Assembly: GCF_008386505.1 (NCBI RefSeq)
Contig: NZ_VUNZ01000001.1
Coordinates: 2,225,937-2,289,936 of the forward strand
Reading direction: 5' to 3'
Source: Chryseobacterium sediminis
GTDB lineage: Bacteria; Bacteroidota; Bacteroidia; Flavobacteriales; Weeksellaceae
Length of the DNA: 64,000 nucleotides
Shown: piece after piece, positions 42,388-48,700 of the stretch
Layout: each line of letters starts with the position of its first letter
Numbering within the stretch: the stretch's first letter is position 1
Notes under the pieces: model-generated
Seen by the model: only the letters and a program-made list of their open reading frames with translations
Databases searched by the model: none
Told to the model about the DNA's origin: nothing
Program-made: the position numbers and the translations under genes

Positions 42388-42756
42388 ATGAGCAAAATAT
42401 ATCTTGAAGATGTACGAATATATGCGTACCATGGCGTACTTCCTGAGGAAAACATTATCGGGACATATTATATTCTGAATGTAGAACTTCATACTGATCT
42501 GTGGAAAGCTGCAGCATCCGATGATTTGCATGATACCATAAGCTATGCAGATATCAACGATATTCTTCACAAGGAAATGAAAATAAAATCCAAATTACTG
42601 GAACATGTAGCCGGAAGAATAATCTCAACAATTCACAACAGCTTTCCACAGATTGATTATATTAAATTAAAAATCACCAAAACAGCTCCTCCTATGCAGG
42701 GAGAAATGACAGGTGCCAGCATTGAGCTGGAAAAGAGCTTTAAACCGGAAAATTAA
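42388..42756 (+). CDS. folB: dihydroneopterin aldolase
   Basis: 122-aa enzyme of folate synthesis. It has the DHNA fold: ISKIYLEDVRIYAYHGVLPEE-like opening, the turn ISYADINDIL, HVAGRIISTI, and KLKITKTAPPMQGEMTGASIELE at the end. The gene is 4 bp after thrC, so it probably rides on the thr operon transcript. The link to threonine is not functional as far as I know. Confidence 0.93.
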   Translation: MSKIYLEDVRIYAYHGVLPEENIIGTYYILNVELHTDLWKAAASDDLHDTISYADINDILHKEMKIKSKLLEHVAGRIISTIHNSFPQIDYIKLKITKTAPPMQGEMTGASIELEKSFKPEN

Positions 42757-42791
42757 AATTCTTATTTTCGTTCATTAAAAAAACATACAAA

Positions 42792-44156
42792 TTGAAATTC
42801 GTTAAAATATTATTTTTAATAGCAGGTATCAGCGCTTTTGGGCAGACCGGTGTTGATAACCAGCTGGCGGCTTATAATTTCCCAAAGATAAAGTCCAGTA
42901 TTACAATGCCTGTGACAATTCCTCTTTCGGAACTGAGCAATATGATCAACGCTTCTGTAAAAGAACTTGTTTATCAGGACGATTCTTATACTGACAATAA
43001 TAATGATCAGTTTAAAGTAAAAGTATGGAAAACCAGACCTATTCGTCTTGTAGGCGGAACCAGTCAGAATTTACTGATCGAAGTTCCATTAAAAATATGG
43101 GCAGAAAAAGGAATCGGAACGTTGGGAGTATACACCTATCAGAACACTACTTTTGAAACGGTAATGTCATTTAATACCACCGTTACTTTTAAAAATAACT
43201 GGACCATTACCACCAATACGCAGCCCAATGGCTTCAGATGGGTAGCAAAACCCGTCCTTGATTACGGAAGAATACAAATTCCTATTACCTCCATCGTTGA
43301 AAAAAGTTTAAAAGAGCAGCAGGAAAAATTCTGTAAGACGATAGATCAGCAAATGGCTACACAACTTAATTTCCAGCAATATGCCTTAATGGCCTGGAAT
43401 ACATTTCTGCAGCCCTTCAATATATCGGAAGAATATAATACATGGCTGAAGGTAAGCCCGGTAGGAGTTAATATTACGCCTTTGAAATTTTACGGAAATC
43501 AGATCAATGCTACCCTTGGTGTTGATATTTATTCGGAAACTTTCACAGGAAGCAAACCTGCGGCTTCTTCACCGGTAACCAGTGTTGCCAATTTCAATTC
43601 CACTCCTACTGTTGCGGATAAATTTATTTTACAGACTACAGCCAATATCCCTTTTACAGAGGCAAGCAATATGGCCAGAAAAACATTTCTGAATAAAGAG
43701 TTTGATATCCGCGATTCTAAGGTGAAAGTAACTGATATCAGAGTATACGGCGTAGATAACAGAGTGGTTATTGAAGCTCAGACCGACGGTTATATAAAAG
43801 GTACCGCCATTATTTCCGGAATTCCGGTGTATGATGATACAAAAAGAAAAATTGTTTTATCAGAGACCAAATTTAAACTGAAAACAACCAATATTCTTCA
43901 GAAGACAGCTTCTCTACTATTCCAGGGGAAAATTGTGAAAATGATAGAGGAGGAATATGGAATCCCTACTCAGGAACTGGAAGAAACATCTAGAAAAAGT
44001 ATTGAAGAAGCTTTTAATAAAGAATACTATAAAGGCTTAAAGATGAACGGGAGAGTCTTCAACCTGAAGCCCAGTAAAATTCTACTCAACAATACAGGAA
44101 TTACCGCAGTTATTGATACGAATGCTTCACTAAAACTGCTTGTCAACGGATTTTAA
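42792..44156 (+). CDS. DUF4403 family secreted protein
   Basis: 454 aa from a TTG at 42792, the only codon that opens on the signal peptide (KFVKILFLIAGISAFGQ). The body has the DUF4403 look: VTIPLSELSNMINASVKEL, VPLKIWAEKGIGTLGVYTYQNTT and WVAKPVLDYGRIQIPITSIVEK in the first half, then a weakly similar repeat. The family is found in Bacteroidota and resembles lipid-binding tubular folds, but no role is established. An imperfect TAnnTTCG box precedes it. It might also be expressed from the thr operon by read-through. Confidence 0.83.
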   Translation: MKFVKILFLIAGISAFGQTGVDNQLAAYNFPKIKSSITMPVTIPLSELSNMINASVKELVYQDDSYTDNNNDQFKVKVWKTRPIRLVGGTSQNLLIEVPLKIWAEKGIGTLGVYTYQNTTFETVMSFNTTVTFKNNWTITTNTQPNGFRWVAKPVLDYGRIQIPITSIVEKSLKEQQEKFCKTIDQQMATQLNFQQYALMAWNTFLQPFNISEEYNTWLKVSPVGVNITPLKFYGNQINATLGVDIYSETFTGSKPAASSPVTSVANFNSTPTVADKFILQTTANIPFTEASNMARKTFLNKEFDIRDSKVKVTDIRVYGVDNRVVIEAQTDGYIKGTAIISGIPVYDDTKRKIVLSETKFKLKTTNILQKTASLLFQGKIVKMIEEEYGIPTQELEETSRKSIEEAFNKEYYKGLKMNGRVFNLKPSKILLNNTGITAVIDTNASLKLLVNGF

Positions 44157-44199
44157 AATTTCAATTAAAAAAACTAAACTAAAAACTAATAACCGACCC

Positions 44200-44709
44200 A
44201 TGAGAAAATATTTAGTCGTTGTAGACAAAAGCAGAGCCCAAATATTGGCAAGATTTGCTAATTTTATCATTGACAGAGCGATTATTACCGTTATCTTTTT
44301 TGCTTTTGGAGCTATTGCCGCCCTAACATATAATCTTACCGATAATGATTTCCTTCTCAAAATCGTGTATAAAATGTCAGAAATAAATAGATTTCTCGAT
44401 ATACTGATCACTTCCTTAATCTACTTTCTGTATACTTTTCTTATAGAATATTTTTCCAATGGAAGGTCTATCGGAAAGTATATTACAGGAACAAAGGTTA
44501 TTTGTATAGATGGTACTGAGCCCACTTTTAATGATTATCTTATAAGGAATATTTCCAGATTGGTTCCTTTTGATACGCTTTCTTTTTTCGGAGAAAACGG
44601 CTGGCATGACAAATGGAGTGAAACAAGAGTTATAAACATCAAAAATTATCAGGCTGAAATTCAAGCAAAAAGCGAAATAGAAGCTCTTGGAGAGAAAGAA
44701 ATTGCTTAA
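44200..44709 (+). CDS. RDD family membrane protein
   Basis: 169 aa from the ATG at 44200; an in-frame TTG at 44140 overlaps the previous gene and is rejected. There are three to four hydrophobic segments: ARFANFIIDRAIITVIFFAFGAIAAL, LDILITSLIYFLYTFLIEYF and a weaker third. The RDD signature is RFANFIID, then the cytoplasmic GRSIGKYITGTKVICIDG. RDD proteins have varied roles, including Na+/H+ antiport in some bacteria. AAAAACTAATAACC precedes the start, the same 14-nt word as before an ATG at 45174. Confidence 0.83.
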   Translation: MRKYLVVVDKSRAQILARFANFIIDRAIITVIFFAFGAIAALTYNLTDNDFLLKIVYKMSEINRFLDILITSLIYFLYTFLIEYFSNGRSIGKYITGTKVICIDGTEPTFNDYLIRNISRLVPFDTLSFFGENGWHDKWSETRVINIKNYQAEIQAKSEIEALGEKEIA

Positions 44710-44736
44710 AAACTTTTGTTCATAAAGAAATTTTAC

Positions 44737-44744
44737 TATATTTG
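44737..44744 (+). promoter_or_regulatory. -7 box TATATTTG of tRNA-Cys
   Basis: A perfect TAnnTTTG lies 23 nt before the tRNA, with TTG (44716-44718) 18 nt upstream of it. Confidence 0.8.
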
Positions 44745-44767
44745 CACACCTCAAAAATGGTAAAAAT

Positions 44768-44838
44768 GGTACTTTGGCCGAGCGGCTAGGCAGTGGTCTG
44801 CAACACCATCTACAGCGGTTCGAATCCGCTAGGTACCT
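44768..44838 (+). tRNA. tRNA-Cys (anticodon GCA)
   Basis: The acceptor GGTACTT pairs with AGGTACC. The anticodon loop CTGCAAC has a 5-bp stem GTGGT/ACCAT. The T arm is AGCGG-TTCGAAT-CCGCT. The discriminator base is T, as is usual for tRNA-Cys. CCA is not encoded. Confidence 0.95.
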
Positions 44839-44841
44839 CAG

Positions 44842-44873
44842 AAAAAACCTCTAAATAATTTAGAGGTTTTTTT
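44842..44873 (+). terminator. terminator of tRNA-Cys
   Basis: AAACCTCTAAA and TTTAGAGGTTT form an 11-bp stem followed by T7. Confidence 0.9.
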
Positions 44874-44916
44874 GTTTTTATCTCAAAAATATATTCATTT
44901 TATTTATATCATACAC

Positions 44917-44940
44917 CCTGCTCTTCGGCGGGATTTTTTA
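44917..44940 (+). terminator. second terminator-like hairpin after tRNA-Cys
   Basis: A short stem CCTGC/GCGGG (one G-U) with loop TCTTCG is followed by T6. It may back up the tRNA terminator. Confidence 0.45.
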
Positions 44941-45002
44941 TTTTAAATACATAAACAGTTATCACTGCTATTCTTTCATTGATTTTTTTTAAACAATCTG
45001 CT

Positions 45003-45073
45003 AAAAACAAGCTCTTCCAGATCAAAGAAGAGCTTGATAAATAATGTAAAAAGAAGATGGATAGAAAATTATC
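45003..45073 (-). ncRNA. candidate small RNA A (about 70 nt)
   Basis: On the minus strand a TATCTTTG box (45086-45079) is followed about 40 nt later by a perfect 10-bp terminator stem (CAAGCTCTTC with GAAGAGCTTG, 45008-45036) and T5. No protein frame fits inside. A palindrome lies exactly 21 bp upstream of the box, as in candidates B and C. Its 5' part shares AAGAnnATTTTC with candidate C. The end points are inferred from promoter and terminator positions. Confidence 0.45.
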
Positions 45074-45078
45074 TTGCT

Positions 45079-45124
45079 CAAAGATAGAAGATTAATCAGC
45101 TTACATTTATGAGCAGCGTCATAA
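45079..45124 (-). promoter_or_regulatory. promoter plus palindrome, copy A
   Basis: In plus-strand order: CAAAGATA (45079-45086), 21 bp, TATGAGCAGCGTCATAA (45108-45124). On the minus strand this is a palindrome over the -33 region and a perfect -7 box TATCTTTG. Confidence 0.6.
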
Positions 45125-45130
45125 TAGAAC

Positions 45131-45364
45131 AAAAAAAAATCCTCGGAAATTCCGAGGATAAAAACTAATAACCATGAAAACTCAAATTAAACATGAGTTA
45201 CATATCTATATCGAAAAATCGTGCCAAGAATGCCAATTTTCAGAAAAAAAAGCAATTTACTCTGGTGATATCAATTTTACAATTTCAGCATTTTAGACCG
45301 ATTTTATTGATGCTTTAAAAACCACTTCATAATTATTTATAATTAATTATAATAAATCTAACAT
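45131..45364 (-). ncRNA. candidate small RNA A2 (about 230 nt)
   Basis: On the minus strand an ideal promoter (TTG at 45399-45397, 19 nt, TATTTTTG at 45377-45370) is followed by non-coding sequence and then a very strong terminator: ATCCTCGGAA and TTCCGAGGAT (45139-45159) with T9. Only frames of fewer than ten codons start in the first half. Against this, a 40-codon plus-strand frame (45174-45296) lies opposite. Confidence 0.4.
45174..45296 (+). CDS. possible 40-aa small protein, antisense to candidate RNA A2
   Basis: Hand translation from the ATG at 45174 gives MKTQIKHELHIYIEKSCQEC followed by 20 more residues to TAG. The start is preceded by AAAAACTAATAACC, identical to the leader of the RDD gene. 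Past the TAG the frame continues as TDFIDALKTTS and then stops at 45330-45332, so it could be a truncated form of a 51-codon gene. There are two Cys in a CxxC motif. Not recognised; real or not is open. Confidence 0.25.
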   Translation: MKTQIKHELHIYIEKSCQECQFSEKKAIYSGDINFTISAF

Positions 45365-45369
45365 GCCAG

Positions 45370-45399
45370 CAAAAATATTAAAAATAAAATAATTTACAA
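45370..45399 (-). promoter_or_regulatory. promoter of candidate RNA A2
   Basis: On the minus strand TTG, 19 nt, TATTTTTG: both elements and the spacing match the thr operon promoter exactly. Confidence 0.5.
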
Positions 45400-45534
45400 T
45401 TTGATAAAATAAAGTTCATATTCAGGAAATTTTTTTTTTTTTAATATTGAGTCAACCATCAAAAAAAACTAAACCAACACCAAATTGGCATAGTTTATTC
45501 TTAATATAAATCAATCCAATAAATTTAAATCATC

Positions 45535-45762
45535 ATGGCACAAAGAATTTTTAATAAAGAAGATTTCACGAAAAGCAATGAAAAAGAATATCAGTTGGAG
45601 TATGATATAAATGAAATAGGCAAAGGTTCTGATCTCATTGTAGAAAGACTAACCGAAAAAGGAGACTATGAAATCGTTCAGGCTCCCTTGCGAAGATTAA
45701 ATGATAAAATTTTTATCATCTGGGATACCCCTTTTGACGGTAGAATACTCTTTGATCTTTAA
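45535..45762 (+). CDS. hypothetical small protein (75 aa)
   Basis: 75 aa starting MAQRIFNKEDFTKSNEKEYQ and ending FDGRILFDL. It is acidic, soluble and without a signal peptide or recognised motif. The frame shows good codon use for this genome (many GAA, AAA, ATT) and no overlapping gene. It lies alone between small-RNA candidates. I do not recognise the family. Confidence 0.6.
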   Translation: MAQRIFNKEDFTKSNEKEYQLEYDINEIGKGSDLIVERLTEKGDYEIVQAPLRRLNDKIFIIWDTPFDGRILFDL

Positions 45763-45774
45763 AATTAATATAAG

Positions 45775-45866
45775 AAAAAAAGCCCCCAAAAATGGAGGCC
45801 TCAAAAAACACAAATGATGAAAAAAAATTTTATATCAGAGATAAAAATTATTTTATCTATTAATTC
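45775..45866 (-). ncRNA. candidate small RNA B (about 90 nt)
   Basis: On the minus strand TATCTTTG (45879-45872) is followed about 70 nt later by a terminator: GCCTCCA with TGGGGGC (one mismatch) and T7 (45775-45799). A palindrome sits 21 bp upstream of the box, as in A and C. The segment TTTCATCATTTGTGTTTTTT before the hairpin recurs before the hairpin at 47142-47159. Confidence 0.45.
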
Positions 45867-45871
45867 TTAAT

Positions 45872-45917
45872 CAAAGATATCCCAGATTTTTTTTTTATTT
45901 TATGAGTACAATCATAA
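45872..45917 (-). promoter_or_regulatory. promoter plus palindrome, copy B
   Basis: CAAAGATA (45872-45879), 21 bp, TATGAGTACAATCATAA (45901-45917). Same layout and spacing as copies A and C. Confidence 0.6.
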
Positions 45918-46151
45918 AATATTATTTCTTTTAAACAGTAAGCTATTCAGCTACCAGACAATATTTCTCAAAAAAAGACAATAGATAATTCCTTTTTAAT
46001 ATCTTTTCTTCCGGCTATTCTCAAATATTTCAAACCCGGTTCTCCTGAAAACAATATTTAAGATATAATTTACACCGATAGATTTCAAAATATAATAAAA
46101 AAAATAAAATATCCTATGATCATAGTTATATTTTTCACATGTATTATTTTA
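45918..46151. other. AT-rich intergenic sequence, no gene seen
   Basis: About 230 bp between palindrome B and the glycosyltransferase promoter. It has no terminator-like hairpin, exact -7 box or usable frame that I can support. Confidence 0.4.
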
Positions 46152-46159
46152 TAATTTTG
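46152..46159 (+). promoter_or_regulatory. -7 box TAATTTTG of the glycosyltransferase gene
   Basis: A perfect TAnnTTTG lies 20 nt before the GTG at 46180. Confidence 0.6.
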
Positions 46160-46179
46160 CACAATTAATTCAATACAAC

Positions 46180-47013
46180 GTGATAAATTTTTCTATACTT
46201 ATAGCCAACTATAATAATGGAAAGTATTTCAAGGAATGCTATGATTCATTAATCAGCCAAACCTATAAAAACTGGGAAGCAATTGTTATTGATGATGCTT
46301 CCACAGACGATTCCGTAGAGATCATACAATCACTGATTCAAGGTGATTCCCGTTTCAAACTTTATCATAATACAACCAATAAAGGTTGTGGCTTTACAAA
46401 AGCAGCCTGTATGGAATATGCTAAGGGAGATTTGTGCGCCTACCTGGATCCTGATGATGCACTCTATCCGGAAGCATTGGAAAAAACAGTCCAAGAATTC
46501 TTTGACAGAGATGATATCGTCGCCATTTATTCCCAAATGATGATATGTGATGAAGATCTAACTCCTGAAAGAATATATGCCGGCACCAAGCAGATTTACA
46601 ATAACCGTCATTTTTTCAACTGTCCTATTCAGTTTGCTCATTTTTTCACTTTTAAAAGAGAAACGTATTCGAGAACAACAGGAATCAATCCTAATTTGAA
46701 AAATGCTGTAGACCAGGATCTGTATTTAAAAATACTGGAACAGGGAGAAGCTAAATTCATCAAAGACCCTTTATACTTATACAGACTGCATTCCAATGGA
46801 ATTTCCCAGGATAAAGCAAAACAAAGTGCAAAAGAATCTTTTGCAAGAGTGATACATGATACAATGAAAAGACGGGGAATAAAAAAAATAAACAATCAGG
46901 CTGTTCCTGAAGTTTTTACCAGTTCACAGGAAATCTATAAACTCCTTAATTATCAAACCAATAAAATGCACCGCTTAATCAGCAGAATAAAAGTCACTTT
47001 AGACAATATATAA
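46180..47013 (+). CDS. family 2 glycosyltransferase
   Basis: 277 aa from a GTG at 46180. The GT-A fold opens INFSILIANYNNGKYFKECYDSLISQTYKNWEAIVIDDASTDDS. The metal-binding motif is in CAYLDPDDALYP (DPDD at about residues 90-93). The C-terminal part has LYLYRLHSNGISQDKAKQSA. It uses a nucleotide sugar to extend a surface polysaccharide or glycoprotein; the sugar is unknown. It is a lone gene with no polysaccharide cluster nearby. Confidence 0.92.
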   Translation: MINFSILIANYNNGKYFKECYDSLISQTYKNWEAIVIDDASTDDSVEIIQSLIQGDSRFKLYHNTTNKGCGFTKAACMEYAKGDLCAYLDPDDALYPEALEKTVQEFFDRDDIVAIYSQMMICDEDLTPERIYAGTKQIYNNRHFFNCPIQFAHFFTFKRETYSRTTGINPNLKNAVDQDLYLKILEQGEAKFIKDPLYLYRLHSNGISQDKAKQSAKESFARVIHDTMKRRGIKKINNQAVPEVFTSSQEIYKLLNYQTNKMHRLISRIKVTLDNI

Positions 47014-47072
47014 CAAAAGACTCCTCGAAACGAAGAGTCTTTTTGATAAAATATGGAATGAAAATGTTCTTA
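47014..47072 (-). ncRNA. candidate small RNA C (about 60 nt)
   Basis: On the minus strand TATCTTTG (47085-47078) is followed about 35 nt later by a 12-bp hairpin (AAAGACTCTTCG with CGAGGAGTCTTT) and T4. A palindrome lies 21 bp upstream. The 5' part resembles candidate A. Confidence 0.45.
47015..47045. terminator. terminator of the glycosyltransferase gene, shared with small RNA C
   Basis: The same 12-bp stem, read on the plus strand, ends in T5 directly after the glycosyltransferase stop. Confidence 0.85.
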
Positions 47073-47077
47073 TACTC

Positions 47078-47123
47078 AAAGATACCACCTCCCTTCCAAT
47101 TATTATATGAGCAGAATCATAAA
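47078..47123 (-). promoter_or_regulatory. promoter plus palindrome, copy C
   Basis: CAAAGATA (47078-47085), 21 bp, TATGAGCAGAATCATAA (47107-47123). Same layout as copies A and B. Confidence 0.6.
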
Positions 47124-47141
47124 ACTGAATAAATAGAAACG

Positions 47142-47159
47142 GCCTCCTGATGGAGGCCT
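47142..47159. other. perfect hairpin GGCCTCC-TGAT-GGAGGCC
   Basis: A 7-bp GC-rich stem lies 18 bp right of palindrome C. On its right is AAAAAACACAAATGATGAAAAAAA-type sequence shared with 45801-45822. The T-run on either strand is weak. It may end a minus-strand transcript (perhaps from the 146-aa gene at 47407-47847). A 34-codon plus-strand frame starts at 47171 but is not convincing. Confidence 0.4.
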
Positions 47160-47406
47160 AAAAAACACAAATGATGAAAAAAATCTATTTAGAAAAAATC
47201 CAAACAGAATATCGTAGAGTTATTCAATACAACTATTATTACTACATTTCTTCAAAAGAATATAATACAATATAGAAACAGAGAATAAATACTTCTATAA
47301 GAATCAAACAGCATCCCGAAGACAGAATGAATGATTATTTAATTGGTAAAAAAACACTCATTTTCGGAAAGGGTAAATTTAATTAAATATTTTTTGCCCA
47401 CAAGGC

Positions 47407-47847
47407 CTATTCCTCCCAAATAATTGGAATATAAACGGTAATATATCCATCAGAATCTACCTGTGCGTCCGAAACTGTAGCAATTACCGTTCCATAACCT
47501 ACCCATCCGCCTTGTCCCTGCATAGCAGAAAAGGTATAAGTTCCTGCCGGAAGACCGTTATAATATTGTGGTACCGGCTGAAACCCTCCACTATAATAAG
47601 TATCATACACTTCTCCGGTCACCATATTCTCTGCAAGAAAACTTCCTACATCATAATTTCCGGAAAGAATTTTCGTCCCGTTTTTTGAAAGAAGACCATA
47701 ACGGATCTTATAAGTCTGAGCTTTTGGTGCAGGATCAGTTATTTCTGAACAGTTTTTATTATTCTCTACTATTTCCGTGGAGGAAAATGATGTTACAACA
47801 GCCAGCAATCCAATACATGCTGATACTGTAAAAATTGATTTTTTCAT
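47407..47847 (-). CDS. hypothetical secreted protein (146 aa)
   Basis: 146 aa from the ATG at 47847; an in-frame ATG at 47871 would overlap the -7 box. The signal peptide is KKSIFTVSACIGLLAVVTSFSS. The mature part is rich in Tyr, Gly and beta-formers (TYKIRYGLLSKNGTKILSGNYDVG, GLPAGTYTFSAMQGQGGWVGYGT, DSDGYITVYIPIIWEE). It is probably a small beta-sandwich exported to the periplasm or surface. Not recognised. Confidence 0.72.
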   Translation of the reverse strand: MKKSIFTVSACIGLLAVVTSFSSTEIVENNKNCSEITDPAPKAQTYKIRYGLLSKNGTKILSGNYDVGSFLAENMVTGEVYDTYYSGGFQPVPQYYNGLPAGTYTFSAMQGQGGWVGYGTVIATVSDAQVDSDGYITVYIPIIWEE

Positions 47848-47868
47848 ATTAAAAAGTAATTTGGTATT

Positions 47869-47876
47869 CAAAAATA
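47869..47876 (-). promoter_or_regulatory. -7 box TATTTTTG of the 146-aa secreted protein gene
   Basis: A perfect TAnnTTTG lies 21 nt before the ATG at 47847, with TTG (47896-47894) 17 nt upstream. Confidence 0.65.
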
Positions 47877-48091
47877 GTCAACTTATATGAATTCAATAAA
47901 AATTATTAGTGAATTAAAATTTACAAATACACCTGCAATACCGCATTAACAACATAAAATCAATCATCATTCAAAATTATCTCCACTTTTTAGTCGTAAT
48001 TTTAACATTCATTAACTAAAATTTGGCTTCATAATTGAAAATAAAATTAAAATCAAAGTCGTTTTGGCTTTATCTTATTAAAATTTGAATT

Positions 48092-48646
48092 ATGAGAAAG
48101 ATAGTATTAGCAGGTATTTTATCCGTCTTTTTAATGACGGCCTGCAAGAAAGATGACAGCGTTGCAGAAAAGTCACTGGAAGCACAGAAACTTGAATTTC
48201 AGGCCAGACAACTTGAAATAGAAAAACAAAAACTGGCTATTGAAAAAGAAAAGATGGTCTATGAAGCTCAGAAAAAAGCAGATAGCATCACAGAAACCAA
48301 AAAAGCAAGAGCTGCTGCTGAAAATAATTCAAGACCACAAGTAATCAGAGAAACAAGAACAGTATATAGAGACAGAAACTCAAATTCCGGTTCATCAGGA
48401 AGCAGCAACGGAAGTTATGCCAATAACGGAAGTGGAACTTCACAGGGAACTACTCAGAAAAAAGGATGGAGTAAAGCAGCCAAAGGAACCGTTATTGGTA
48501 CTGTAGGTGGAGCAGCTGCCGGAGCCCTGATCGCTAAGAAAAACAGAGGACTTGGTGCTGTAATTGGTGGTGTTGTAGGAGGTGCAACAGGATATACTAT
48601 TGGTAGATCACAAGACAGAAAAGACGGAAGGGTACAACCCCGTTAA
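48092..48646 (+). CDS. lipoprotein with coiled coil and glycine-zipper (YMGG-like) domain
   Basis: 184 aa. Lipoprotein signal IVLAGILSVFLMTAC with Cys18. A charged coiled coil follows (about 25-75: LEAQKLEFQARQLEIEKQKL and on). A Ser/Gly/Asn-rich linker (about 100-130) leads to a glycine zipper (about 138-175): GTVIGTVGGAAAGALIAKK and GAVIGGVVGGATGYTIGRS. Such zippers insert in or line the envelope membrane. Exact role unknown. It has its own terminator. Confidence 0.82.
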   Translation: MRKIVLAGILSVFLMTACKKDDSVAEKSLEAQKLEFQARQLEIEKQKLAIEKEKMVYEAQKKADSITETKKARAAAENNSRPQVIRETRTVYRDRNSNSGSSGSSNGSYANNGSGTSQGTTQKKGWSKAAKGTVIGTVGGAAAGALIAKKNRGLGAVIGGVVGGATGYTIGRSQDRKDGRVQPR

Positions 48647-48668
48647 TAAATATTTTCACAATAAATAT

Positions 48669-48700
48669 AAAGATTGCTTATTTTTAAGCAATCTTTTTTT
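48669..48700 (+). terminator. terminator of the glycine-zipper lipoprotein gene
   Basis: A 12-bp stem (AAAGATTGCTTA with TAAGCAATCTTT) is followed by a T-run that touches the ATG of the next gene at 48701. Confidence 0.9.

Noticed and set aside
42211-42570. 119-codon minus-strand frame across thrC-folB
   Set aside because: Antisense to two conserved enzymes; composition is that of reverse-read codons.
45431-45443. T13 tract as a terminator
   Set aside because: No stem-loop lies directly before it; it is part of AT-rich intergenic DNA.
45812-45870. 17-codon plus-strand frame ATGATGAAAAAA in small-RNA unit B
   Set aside because: Too short and low-complexity; it lies inside the minus-strand unit B. 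The start resembles that at 47171, so I mention it only as an alternative reading.
47171-47275. 34-codon Tyr-rich plus-strand frame as a tyrosine attenuator leader
   Set aside because: Its Tyr run is AT-rich codon drift, no biosynthetic gene follows on the plus strand, and no terminator lies after it.
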